Assembly: GCF_009905535.1 (NCBI RefSeq)
Contig: NZ_JAAALA010000016.1
Location: forward strand, 30,906 to 94,905
DNA length: 64,000 nucleotides
From: Caulobacter sp. SLTY
GTDB taxonomy: Bacteria; Pseudomonadota; Alphaproteobacteria; Caulobacterales; Caulobacteraceae
Direction of reading: 5' to 3'
The translations under genes and the position numbers were made by a program. The notes below the pieces were generated by a model that made no database searches, had not been told where the DNA came from, and saw only the letters and a program-made list of their open reading frames with translations. Positions 8,753 to 17,215 of the stretch are shown one piece after another (the first letter of the stretch is position 1; each line of letters begins with the position of its first letter).

Positions 8753-10576
8753 ATGTCCCGCTCGTTGAAATCGCAGGTTTCCGCGGCCGCCCTGTCGGCC
8801 CAGGCGGGCCTGACGCCGGTGGTCGGCGAGGCGGCGGCGGCGCGGCCGGTGGAAGGAATCGTCGGTCAGGCGGGCTCCCCCGCGGCCCTGGCGCGGATGC
8901 TGGACGCCCTGGCGGAGATGAAGTCGGCGTCGGTAAATGGCCTGCTGCAACAGGCAGTTACAGCCCTCCAGGCCGACGATTTCAACACCGGCGGGGCTCT
9001 GGCGATCCGGGGGTTGGAACTGGACGAGCAGTCCGGCTTCGGCTGGTACCTGCTGGCCATCGCGCGGGAGCGTGCGGGGGATTTCGCCAGCTCGGTGCGG
9101 GCCTATGAGAAGGCCCTGATGCTGTTGCCAGATCATGCCGAAGTGGCCAACGACATGGGCCGCCTCGCCTACCGGATGGGGATGAAGGAGACGGCCGAAA
9201 AGCTGTTCGGACATTTCGTCGCGGCCCACCCCGAAAACACCGAGGCGCTGAACAACATGGCCTGCGCCGTGCGCGACCAGGGCCGCTATGCCGAGGCCAT
9301 CGACATCCTGCGCCCGGCGTTGATGGCCCATCCGGCCGACGCCATGCTGTGGAACACCCTGGGCAGCGTGCTGGCCGAGCAGGGCGATCCGGCCGCTAGC
9401 GCCACCTTCTTCGACGAGGCCCTGCGCCTGCAGCCGGATTTCCCCAAGGCCCGCTATAACCGCGCCACGGCCCGCCACCTGCTGAGCGATGCGGCCGGGG
9501 CGCTGGAGGACTGCAACGCCGCCATGGCCGCGCCGATGCCGGCCGATGAGCAGCTGATGATGCGGTTGGCCCGCTCGACCATGCACCTGTCGCTGGGCCA
9601 TGTGGCTCAGGGCTGGGACGACTATGAGGCGCGGCGCGACCCCAGCTTCGGCGACGTCACCCATTTCCTGGTCGATCGGCCGATGTGGACACCCGAGAGC
9701 GACCTGCACGGCAAGTCGCTGCTGCTGATTGGGGAACAGGGCCTGGGCGATGAGCTGCTGTTCGCCAACGCCATTCCCGATGTGCTCGAGGCCTTGGGGC
9801 CAGACGGCAGGCTGACCCTGTCGCTCGAGCCCCGCCTGATCCCCCTGTTCGCCCGCAGCTTCCCGCGGGCCCGCGTCGGCGCCCATGCCACCTTCAGCGT
9901 CGACGGGCGGACGGTTCGGGTCGTGCCGTTCCTGGAACCGGAGGACCTGGCGGCCATCGACCTCTGGGCGCCTCTCGCCTCCCCGCTGCGCCGGTTCCGA
10001 AGCAGCGCCGAGGCGTTTCCGGCGCGGGCCGGCTACCTGACAGCCGATCCGGCGCGGGTGGCCCACTGGCGGTCAGTGCTGGAAACGGCGCCGGCGGGAC
10101 CCAAGGTTGGGCTGCTCTGGAAGAGCATGACCAGCAAGGGGGCGCGGCACCGCTACTTCTCGCCGTTCGAGCAGTGGGAGCCGGTGCTGCGCGTTCCGGG
10201 CGTGACCCTGGTCAATCTGCAGTACGGCGACTGCGAGGCCGAACTGGCGGCGGCGAGGGCCGAAGGAATCGACATCTGGGTTCCGCCCGGCATCGACCTG
10301 AAGCAGGACCTGGACGATGTCGCCGCCCTGACCTGCGCCCTCGATCTGACACTGGGCTTCTCCAACGCCACCCTCAATCTTGCCGGCGCCTGTGGGGCCC
10401 CGGTGTGGCTGATCACGCCCAAGGCCGGCTGGACCATGCTGGGGACGGACGCCTACCCCTGGTATCCGCAGGCGCGGGTGTTCAACCCGCCGGCCTATGG
10501 AGAATGGGGCGCGGTGATGGAGGAGATCGCCGGGGCGCTGGCTAGCGCGTTCGGGGCGGAACACAAGCAAACCTGA
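8753..10576 (+). CDS. flmG: Flagellin glycosyltransferase FlmG (TPR + glycosyltransferase)
   Basis: Transfers pseudaminic acid to flagellins in Caulobacter-type bacteria. The 607-aa protein has TPR repeats from about residue 60 to 290 (for example GWYLLAIARERAGDFASSVRAYEKAL, AEVANDMGRLAYRMG, AMLWNTLGSVLAEQGD), which bind flagellin, followed by a GT-B-like domain starting at LLLIGEQGLGDELLFANAIPDVL and including GLLWKSMTSKG and LTLGFSNATLNLAGACGAPVWLI. No signal peptide, so it acts in the cytoplasm before export. Placed opposite flbT-flaF and near flmH, as expected. Confidence 0.87.
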   Translation: MSRSLKSQVSAAALSAQAGLTPVVGEAAAARPVEGIVGQAGSPAALARMLDALAEMKSASVNGLLQQAVTALQADDFNTGGALAIRGLELDEQSGFGWYLLAIARERAGDFASSVRAYEKALMLLPDHAEVANDMGRLAYRMGMKETAEKLFGHFVAAHPENTEALNNMACAVRDQGRYAEAIDILRPALMAHPADAMLWNTLGSVLAEQGDPAASATFFDEALRLQPDFPKARYNRATARHLLSDAAGALEDCNAAMAAPMPADEQLMMRLARSTMHLSLGHVAQGWDDYEARRDPSFGDVTHFLVDRPMWTPESDLHGKSLLLIGEQGLGDELLFANAIPDVLEALGPDGRLTLSLEPRLIPLFARSFPRARVGAHATFSVDGRTVRVVPFLEPEDLAAIDLWAPLASPLRRFRSSAEAFPARAGYLTADPARVAHWRSVLETAPAGPKVGLLWKSMTSKGARHRYFSPFEQWEPVLRVPGVTLVNLQYGDCEAELAAARAEGIDIWVPPGIDLKQDLDDVAALTCALDLTLGFSNATLNLAGACGAPVWLITPKAGWTMLGTDAYPWYPQARVFNPPAYGEWGAVMEEIAGALASAFGAEHKQT

Positions 10577-10626
10577 GGGGTTGATTCCGGGCGGAGAGAG
10601 GCTCCGCCAAGAGGAAACGGAACCCC
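10577..10626 (+). promoter_or_regulatory. Folded leader directly in front of the acidic-protein gene
   Basis: The outer stem GGGGTT (10577-10582) pairs with AACCCC (10621-10626), extended by CCG (10587-10589) with CGG (10618-10620). It encloses a 7-bp hairpin GGCGGAG (10590-10596)/CTCCGCC (10602-10608). The likely ribosome binding site AAGAGGAAA is left between the two stems and the ATG follows at once. It could tune translation; it has no T run, so it is not a terminator. Confidence 0.5.
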
Positions 10627-11109
10627 ATGTCCAACATCGACAATGACGCTGACCCGCAGGATCGCGCCGAGGTCCTGGACGAAACCAATCTGACGGCCGA
10701 TGGCCGTAACATCGCCAATTTCGACGACGTGTCGGACGTCTATGACGCTACCTCGGCCGCCGACGATTCCGACATCGACGACCTGGACCCCGAACGCGAC
10801 GAGATCGACTTCGAGGCCGCCGAATTCGACGACGGAGACTTGACCGAGGAACGCGATGACACCGGCATCCGCGCCGGGTCTGAAGACCGCAGCTTCGCCT
10901 TTGATGAGGATCGCATCGGCACGGACCAGGAGCGGGCCCGGAACTATGAAGCCTCCGGCGGCACGCGTGAAAACGACGCCACCCAGGGCGATCCCGGCGA
11001 GGATGCCGAGGACGAGAAGGATCCCCACGTTGACCGCCAGCTCGACAAGGGGCTGAAGGAAACCTTCCCGGCCTCCGACCCGGTGTCGATCAATCCCGGC
11101 GCCGACTGA
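10627..11109 (+). CDS. Highly acidic, probably disordered protein (160 aa)
   Basis: Unknown function. The sequence is dominated by Asp and Glu (DDSDIDDLDPERDEIDFEAA, EFDDGDLTEERDDTG), has almost no hydrophobic stretches and no signal peptide, so it is likely disordered and cytosolic. The C-terminus RQLDKGLKETFPASDPVSI carries a (D/E)xxLKETFPASDPV motif that I know from many small uncharacterised alphaproteobacterial proteins. Strong hairpin terminator follows. Confidence 0.8.
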   Translation: MSNIDNDADPQDRAEVLDETNLTADGRNIANFDDVSDVYDATSAADDSDIDDLDPERDEIDFEAAEFDDGDLTEERDDTGIRAGSEDRSFAFDEDRIGTDQERARNYEASGGTRENDATQGDPGEDAEDEKDPHVDRQLDKGLKETFPASDPVSINPGAD

Positions 11110-11132
11110 CCAGCCGTAACGGCGCACTGACA

Positions 11133-11162
11133 TCCGCCCATCCCGGTCCCGGGGTGGGCGGA
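11133..11162. terminator. Intrinsic terminator between convergent genes
   Basis: TCCGCCCA (11133-11140) pairs with TGGGCGGA (11155-11162), with CCCG/CGGG pairs inside the loop, then TTTTCG on the plus strand. It ends the acidic-protein transcript. Confidence 0.82.
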
Positions 11163-11172
11163 TTTTCGTTGG

Positions 11173-11829
11173 CTACTCTCGCAACAGCATGCCGTTCAGG
11201 ATCATGTTGCCGACTTCCCGGGCGTAGCGCTCCACGTCTTCCTGATCGGGCTCCGCGCCGAGGATCAGCTTCACGGTGATGCGGTTGGACGAGAAGTAGG
11301 ACTGAGCCGCGCCGGTGATCATGAAATAGGCCAGGGCGGGGTCGATCGGGCGGAAGCGGCCCGAGGCCACTCCCTCCTCGATGATCGCCCGCTGGGCGTC
11401 GGCCAGGGGGGCGACGAAGGCGGCCTTCAGGGACTGGGCCGTCTCTGACGCCTCCTGGCGCAGCAGCAGGTTCAGCAGGTTGTTCAGGTAGGGATAGCGG
11501 GCGTAGTTGCGGATGATGCCGCTGATGTGAATCCGCAGCTTCTTTTCCGGCGGCACCGGCATGGCCACCAGTTCCTGCAGCTGCTCCATCGACCGGCCGG
11601 TGGCCCGTCGGGCGAGGGCCAGCAACAGGCCCTCCTTGCTGCCGAAGTGGTAGGTCACCAGGGGGGCGGTCAGGCCGGCCTTGCGTGCGATGGCGTGGAG
11701 CGACACGTCGGCCGTGCCCTCTTCGATCATCACCGCGCTGGCCGCATCCAGCAGATGTTCACGGCTGGATTTTTCGTCCACGCCCTCCCGTGAGGGCGTT
11801 TGCGCGCCCTTCCTCATTGGTCGGCCCAA
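11173..11829 (-). CDS. TetR family transcriptional regulator
   Basis: DNA-binding repressor type. The 218-aa protein has the N-terminal helix-turn-helix (REHLLDAASAVMIEEGTADVSLHAIARKAGLTAPLVTYHFGSKEGLL) and a ligand-binding C-terminal domain rich in hydrophobic residues. It is 58 bp downstream of the MFS gene on the same strand, so it may be the last gene of the CaiB-MFS operon and control the uptake/CoA-activation island. The ligand is not predictable. Confidence 0.88.
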   Translation of the reverse strand: MGRPMRKGAQTPSREGVDEKSSREHLLDAASAVMIEEGTADVSLHAIARKAGLTAPLVTYHFGSKEGLLLALARRATGRSMEQLQELVAMPVPPEKKLRIHISGIIRNYARYPYLNNLLNLLLRQEASETAQSLKAAFVAPLADAQRAIIEEGVASGRFRPIDPALAYFMITGAAQSYFSSNRITVKLILGAEPDQEDVERYAREVGNMILNGMLLRE

Positions 11830-11887
11830 GAATCCCCCCTCAGGCTCGCGCCATCATATAGCGCTGATCGCGCTGGCTTCCGCAACA

Positions 11888-13234
11888 TCACGACACGGTC
11901 TCGGCCACCAGGTGGCGCCGGCCCAGCCAGAACAGACCACCGGCCGCGACCCCGAACAGACAGATGGTCACCATCGCCCAGCGCAGCCCCTCGGCCGGCC
12001 CAAGGGCCAGAGCGTAGAGGTCGCTGAGGATGCCGGCGATCAGCGGCCCCGTGCCCAGGCCGATCAGGTTGATCAGCAGCAGCAGCATGGCGGTGGCCGT
12101 GGCCCGCGAGCGGTCGGCGACAAGGCCCTGGACCGAGGCGTAGACCGGCCCGTACCAAAGCCCCTTGAGCACCGTCGGCACAGCCAGCAGAGCCAGGGCC
12201 GCCACGGCGGTCGGCGTCAGGAAGACGAAGGCCAGGATCGGCATGGCCAGGATGGTGGCAATGGCCGGGGCGGTCATGTAGCCGGCCTCGCCCTGGCCCT
12301 TGGCGGCGAAATGGTCGCCGAGACGCCCGCCAAGGACGGTGCCGAGGGCGCCGGAGACGCCCAGGATCAGGCCGAGCGACAGGCCAATCAGGCCGATGGG
12401 GCCGGAAAAGCCCATGCCGGTGGCCAGCTCGGTGATCTCGGCCTTGTGGTTGCGCAGGAAGAAGGAGCCGTAGAACGACTGGTGGGCGTAGCCGACCAGG
12501 CTGATCAGGCCGGCGCCGGAACCGAGATACCAGAAGGACTTCTTGCGGCCGAGGACGCCCAGCACTTCCTTGAACGTCTGGCGCGGTGAGGCCGCCTGGG
12601 CCGCCGCCACCATGGCCTTTCCGCGCGGATCCTTGACCGTAAGGACGGTCAGCAGGGCCAGCAGGATGCCGGGCAGGCCGACGATGAAGAAGGCCGTGCG
12701 CCAGCCCCAGTGATCGGCCACCACCCCGCCGATCACCATGCCCAACAGCGAGCCGATCGGCACGCCGAGGGAATAGAACGCCAGGGCGCGAGCGCGTTCG
12801 GTCTTGGGGGTGATCTCGGTGATCAGCGACTGGGCCGGCGGGGTGCAGCCCGCCTCTCCCACCCCGACCCCAAACCGGGCCAGCAGCATCTGGGTGAAGT
12901 TCTGGGCCAGGCCGCAGAGCACGGTGAAGGCGCTCCAGGTCGCCAAGGCGGCGGAGACGATCCACACCCGGTTCCAGCGGTCGGAGAACCGGGCCATCGG
13001 GATGCCCAGGAAGGTGTAGATGGCCGCGAAGGCCAGGCCCGTCATGGCTCCCATCTGCCAGTCGGCGAGGCCCAGCTCCTGTTTGATCGGCTCGGCCAGG
13101 ATGTTGATGATCTGCCGGTCGAGGAAGTTCAGCGTGTAGATGACCAGCAGGACGGTCAGGGTGTAGCGACGCGCCGCGCTGGCCATCGGCGAGGCGGACT
13201 TGTTGGGGTCGAGAGCGACGTCGGGCGCGCTCAT
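11888..13234 (-). CDS. MFS transporter, spinster-like family
   Basis: Twelve-helix inner-membrane transporter (448 aa). The first helix segment YTLTVLLVIYTLNFLDRQIINIL followed by GLADWQMGAMTGLAFAAIYTFLGIPMARFSDR is typical of spinster-type MFS proteins, which in proteobacteria often sit with catabolic genes for hydrophobic acids or steroids. Its start overlaps the end of the CoA-transferase gene by 4 bp (ATGA), showing coupling. The substrate may be the one handled by the neighbouring CoA enzymes. Confidence 0.88.
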   Translation of the reverse strand: MSAPDVALDPNKSASPMASAARRYTLTVLLVIYTLNFLDRQIINILAEPIKQELGLADWQMGAMTGLAFAAIYTFLGIPMARFSDRWNRVWIVSAALATWSAFTVLCGLAQNFTQMLLARFGVGVGEAGCTPPAQSLITEITPKTERARALAFYSLGVPIGSLLGMVIGGVVADHWGWRTAFFIVGLPGILLALLTVLTVKDPRGKAMVAAAQAASPRQTFKEVLGVLGRKKSFWYLGSGAGLISLVGYAHQSFYGSFFLRNHKAEITELATGMGFSGPIGLIGLSLGLILGVSGALGTVLGGRLGDHFAAKGQGEAGYMTAPAIATILAMPILAFVFLTPTAVAALALLAVPTVLKGLWYGPVYASVQGLVADRSRATATAMLLLLINLIGLGTGPLIAGILSDLYALALGPAEGLRWAMVTICLFGVAAGGLFWLGRRHLVAETVS

Positions 13235-14424
13235 GCGACCGCTCCCGAGGCGCGGAAGCCGGCGCGCTCATCGGCGGTGAAGCCGAGTTGTTCCAGCACA
13301 CTGTCGGTGTGTTCGCCCGGCGTCGGGGCCGAGCGAGCGATGGTCACGTCCTGGCCGTCGAAGCGGGCCGGCGAGGCGACCGAACGCAGGGTCGCACCGT
13401 CAGGCAGTGGCACGGGCGTGAAGCATCCGGCGGCCTCTGCCTGGGCGTCCTCGGCCACCTCGGCAGGGGTCTGGATCGGCGCCCACACCAAGTTCTCGCG
13501 GTCCAGGGCGGCGGAGGCGGCCTGGAAGTCCATTGCCCCGAACGCCTCGTCGAGCAGGGTGACCAGCTCCGACACATTGGCACGGCGCGCCTTGGCGGCG
13601 GCGAAGCGTTCGTCCTCGATCAGGGCCTCGATGCCGGCGGCGCGGGCCAGGCGGGGCCAGTCGCCGCTGCCCTGGCGCGGGATGATGGCGAACCAGCGCC
13701 CGTCGGCGGTGCGGAAGAAGTTGTTCATCGGGTTGACCGCCTCATGCCGCGCCCGGGTCGAGGCCAGCCGACCCATATGCAGCTGGATGCCCAGGTCGGA
13801 GCCCAGCACATAGGTCCCGGCCCGCAGCAGGGAGGTCTCCACCAGCCGACCAACGCCGGTCGTGTGGCGGTCGACCACGGCGGCCAGGATGGCGGCGGCG
13901 GTGGCCAGCGAGCAGACATGGTCGCCCACGGCCGTACGTGGCTGGCCGGGCTCCCCGCCCTTGACGGTCGAGGCGGCCATCAGGCCCGAGCGCGCCCAGA
14001 AGGCCGCGGTGTCGAACCCCGGCCGGTCGGCGTCATCCCCGGTCAGGCCATAGCCGGTGACCGAGGCGTAGATCAGCCTTGGGAAGCGGACGTGAACGGT
14101 CTCGAAGTCCAAGCCCGCGCGCTTCAGCGAGGCGGGGCGGATGTTGGTCAGCAGGATGTCGGCGCCATCGAGCAGGCGAGCGACGATGGCCTGGCCGCCC
14201 TCACTGGCGATATCGAGCACGACCGAGCGCTTGCCCCGGTTGTCGACCTCGAACACCGGGTTGACCGCTTCCTCCTTCCCCAGGCTGGCGAAGAACTGGC
14301 GCATCGGGTCGCCATCAGCCGACTCGATCTTGATCACGTCGGCGCCCCAGTCCGACAGGATGGCGCCCGCGCCTGGGGCGGCGACATACGTCGCCAGTTC
14401 GATGACCTTCAGTCCGTGCAGCAT
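13231..14424 (-). CDS. CaiB/BaiF family (class III) CoA-transferase
   Basis: Moves CoA between acyl groups; class III enzymes form an aspartyl-CoA intermediate. The 397-aa protein begins LKVIELATYVAAPGAGAILSDWGADVIKIE, the family signature, and contains NKRGKRSVVLDI-like DNRGKRSVVLDI, GFDTAAFWARSGLM and AVGDHVCSLATAAAIL, where the Asp of GDH is the likely catalytic residue. Start codon preceded by GAGGTGA. Together with the MFS transporter it probably handles an imported carboxylic acid. Confidence 0.9.
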   Translation of the reverse strand: MLHGLKVIELATYVAAPGAGAILSDWGADVIKIESADGDPMRQFFASLGKEEAVNPVFEVDNRGKRSVVLDIASEGGQAIVARLLDGADILLTNIRPASLKRAGLDFETVHVRFPRLIYASVTGYGLTGDDADRPGFDTAAFWARSGLMAASTVKGGEPGQPRTAVGDHVCSLATAAAILAAVVDRHTTGVGRLVETSLLRAGTYVLGSDLGIQLHMGRLASTRARHEAVNPMNNFFRTADGRWFAIIPRQGSGDWPRLARAAGIEALIEDERFAAAKARRANVSELVTLLDEAFGAMDFQAASAALDRENLVWAPIQTPAEVAEDAQAEAAGCFTPVPLPDGATLRSVASPARFDGQDVTIARSAPTPGEHTDSVLEQLGFTADERAGFRASGAVA

Positions 14425-14447
14425 GCCGTCACCTCAGAAAAAAGAAC

Positions 14448-14473
14448 GGCGGCGCGGCAGGGGCCACGCCGCC
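14448..14473 (-). terminator. Intrinsic terminator after the TonB receptor gene
   Basis: GGCGGCG (14448-14454) and CGCCGCC (14467-14473) form a 7-bp stem. On the minus strand it is followed by GTTCTTTTTT, a clear U tract. It separates the receptor transcript from the CaiB-MFS operon. Confidence 0.8.
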
Positions 14474-14594
14474 TTTTAGTGTCGGGCGGCCCAGGACAGG
14501 AGGACGCCGCTTGGATCGGCGGACCGGCGGCTGGCCGGCCCGACGGCTCGCCACGGACGCTAGGGAGGGGGTCCGTGGAGATCTGTGAACAGCC

Positions 14595-16988
14595 TTAGAA
14601 CTGCATCCGCAGGGTCAGGCCGTAGAGCCGGGGCGACCCGACGAAGGCGCCGAAGCTGCCGGTCTGGTTGGGGGTGGCGAACGCCTGGTTGATGTACCGC
14701 TCGTCCGTCAGGTTCTGGACCCAGCCTTCCAGCGCCCATTTGTCGTCGATGTTGGCCAGGGTGATCCGGCCGTTGATCAGCAGCAGCTTGTCGCGGGTGG
14801 TGCCGGGGGTCAGGCTGGAGGAGGTGTTCATCTCCGAGGTGTATTTGCTCGAGAGGTTGAACCGCAGTTCCAGGTCGTTGCCCAGGTCATGGGTGTAGTC
14901 GGTCTGCAGCGAAGCCGACCACAGGGGCGCGATGACGATCCGCGAGTCCGCCAGTCCCGGCGAGACGCCGGGGATCCCGGTGAAGTCGCCGGCCTGGGTC
15001 TCTGCATAGGTGACGCCGCCGCCGAACCGCAGGCCCTCGACCGGGGTGCGCCAGGAGAAGTCAACCTCGACGCCGCGCGAGACGACCTCGGGCAGCGAAG
15101 TCACCACGAAGCTGGACCCGGTATAGACGTTCAGCTGGTAGTCGGTGAACGTCTGCCAGAAGACGGCGGTGTTCAGGGTCAGGGCGCGGTCGAACAGGGT
15201 CGACTTGGCGCCGACCTCATAGGCGTCGACGAACTCCGGCGAGAAGCTGGTGTCCGGATCGATGACCGTGGTGGCCAGGCGCTCACGGTCGATGTTGAAG
15301 CCGCCGCCCTTGTAGCCGCGCGAATAGGACGCGTAGGTCATGAAGTCCGGGGTGAACCGGTAGGCCACCTTGAAGGTGCCGCCCCATTCTTTTTCGGTGC
15401 GGTCCTGGCTTGTCGTGGCGTTGTTGAAGCCGCTGTCGAAGCTGGGTGCACAGAGGGCGGCGATCACGCCGGCCGGGATCACCGCGCCACCGGCGATCCG
15501 GGTCTGGATCGCGGCGCAGGCCGGAGCCCCGCCATTGTTGAAGAACACCGACTCCAGGCTGCGCTCGTCGTGGGTGTAACGCAGGCCCAGGGTCAGCTCG
15601 AGGCCCTCGGTCACCTGCCAGTTGACGTTGCCGAACAGGGCCGTGGTGTCGCCTTCCTGCAGGAACTGGTCCTGTTGGCCGAGGCCCACCGGGAAGTTTG
15701 TCCCGACCGGCAGCAGGGTGAAGTTGGAGACGGCGTTGGGGTTCAGCCCGCCCGACAGCTGCAGGCCCAGGAAGCTTTCCAGGTCACGGCCGTACTGCCA
15801 GGACTGGCGGTGGTCGATCTCCTCCTTGGCGTAGAAGATGCCGCCGACGTAGGTCAGCGGGCCGGCGGTCCCGGCCAGGCGCAGTTCCTGGCTGAACTGC
15901 TTGAAGTTGGTGCCGAAGTCGCCGTTGTTGTCGCGGTAGCCGATGTCGGCGCCGGAGTAGTCGATGTCGCTGCCCCGGACGATGTCCCATTCCCGCCAGG
16001 CGGTGATCGAGGTCAGGGTCAGGTCGGGGGTGATGTCCCAGTTGGCTTCCAGCGACAGGCCGCCCTCGTTGATCGTCTGGGCGTCCTCGCGGTTCGCATA
16101 GGCCTTGTAGTCGGTGTATTTCGGGGTGCTGTCGGTGCCCAGGCCACCGGTCAGGCTGTTGATCCGGCCGGCGTTGACCCCGGAGATCAGCGGCACGCCC
16201 AGGCAGCAGAGCTCGTCGCGATAGCTGTAGTCGCCGATCAGCCGGATCTCGAGATCCTCGTTCGGCAGATAGAGCAGCTGGCCGCGCATGGAGAGGTAGT
16301 TGCGGTCGTGCGAGTCGCTGCGGCGACGCGGGCCGCCGGCGGTTTCGACATCCATCCAGCCGTCGCGGGTGCGGGCGACGATGAAGAAGCGGCCCGCAAG
16401 CCTGTCGTCGAGGATCGGGCCATTGAGGCTGAGCGAGCCGCCGACTTCGCCATAGTTGGCGACGGTGGCTTCGGCCTTGATGGCCGGCTCGAAGGTCGGG
16501 CTGGCGGTGATCACATTGATGACCCCGGCAGAGGTATTCTTGCCGAACAGCGTGCCCTGCGGGCCGTTCAGCACTTCGATCCGCTCGACTTCGCCCAGGT
16601 CGCCGAAGCCGACGCCATTGCGGGGGCGATAGACGCCGTCGATCACCACACCGACCGACGACTCCAGGCCCGGGTTGTCACCGGCGGTGCCGATGCCGCG
16701 AACCCGGACGTTGGTGGTGGCTTCCGAGGAGGTGGACACCGAGTTCAGGCTGGGAACCAGGACCGTCAAGTCCTTGATGTCCTTCACGCCGGCCTTCTCG
16801 ATGGCGGCGCCGCCCACCGCGGTGACCGAGATCGGCACGTCCTGCAGCGACTGCTCCCGCTTCTGGGCCGTGATGATGATTTCGTCGACGGTGCCGGCCG
16901 TGTCGGCTTCCGGCTCGGTCTGGGCCAGCGCCGGGGCGGCGATGAGCAGGGCGGCCATGGAAGACGCCGCGATGAGCATGGATTTCAT
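14595..16988 (-). CDS. TonB-dependent outer membrane receptor
   Basis: Energy-coupled outer membrane importer. The 797-aa protein has a signal peptide (MKSMLIAASSMAALLIAAPALA), a TonB box region (VDEIIITAQKREQSLQDVPISVTAV), a plug domain to about residue 170 (VRVRGIGTAGDNPGLESSVGVVIDGVYRPRN, IEVLNGPQGTLFGKNTSAGVINV) and a 22-strand barrel ending in LYGLTLRMQF with the C-terminal Phe. This subgroup is the type common in Caulobacter and sphingomonads for plant or aromatic carbon compounds. It diverges from an acyl-CoA synthetase, which suggests that the imported ligand is a carboxylic acid. Confidence 0.93.
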   Translation of the reverse strand: MKSMLIAASSMAALLIAAPALAQTEPEADTAGTVDEIIITAQKREQSLQDVPISVTAVGGAAIEKAGVKDIKDLTVLVPSLNSVSTSSEATTNVRVRGIGTAGDNPGLESSVGVVIDGVYRPRNGVGFGDLGEVERIEVLNGPQGTLFGKNTSAGVINVITASPTFEPAIKAEATVANYGEVGGSLSLNGPILDDRLAGRFFIVARTRDGWMDVETAGGPRRRSDSHDRNYLSMRGQLLYLPNEDLEIRLIGDYSYRDELCCLGVPLISGVNAGRINSLTGGLGTDSTPKYTDYKAYANREDAQTINEGGLSLEANWDITPDLTLTSITAWREWDIVRGSDIDYSGADIGYRDNNGDFGTNFKQFSQELRLAGTAGPLTYVGGIFYAKEEIDHRQSWQYGRDLESFLGLQLSGGLNPNAVSNFTLLPVGTNFPVGLGQQDQFLQEGDTTALFGNVNWQVTEGLELTLGLRYTHDERSLESVFFNNGGAPACAAIQTRIAGGAVIPAGVIAALCAPSFDSGFNNATTSQDRTEKEWGGTFKVAYRFTPDFMTYASYSRGYKGGGFNIDRERLATTVIDPDTSFSPEFVDAYEVGAKSTLFDRALTLNTAVFWQTFTDYQLNVYTGSSFVVTSLPEVVSRGVEVDFSWRTPVEGLRFGGGVTYAETQAGDFTGIPGVSPGLADSRIVIAPLWSASLQTDYTHDLGNDLELRFNLSSKYTSEMNTSSSLTPGTTRDKLLLINGRITLANIDDKWALEGWVQNLTDERYINQAFATPNQTGSFGAFVGSPRLYGLTLRMQF

Positions 16989-17215
16989 ATCTAACTCCCT
17001 CCCGAAACGACGGGGCTCAATCGCCCCTTTATGATTGTTCAGGATGGCTAGAGGAATTTTTCTGGTCGTTCAATAGGTCATCACATTCTGGATGCCGTCT
17101 TCGTCCATTTTCGCCGGGCAGGCGGAAATCGAGCGCTCCGGCCTCTTGACACGAGACACCGTCGAGGCATTTTTTCTTTACGTTTATAAAAATCACGATT
17201 TACCGGGAGACAGGG

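Noticed and set aside
14889..16994. 701-aa plus-strand frame antisense to the TonB receptor
   Set aside because: Same artefact; the minus-strand receptor has all expected domains.
17146..17190. TTGACA and TATAAA as a promoter for the acyl-CoA synthetase
   Set aside because: The elements are 33 bp apart, far beyond the usual 16-19 bp.
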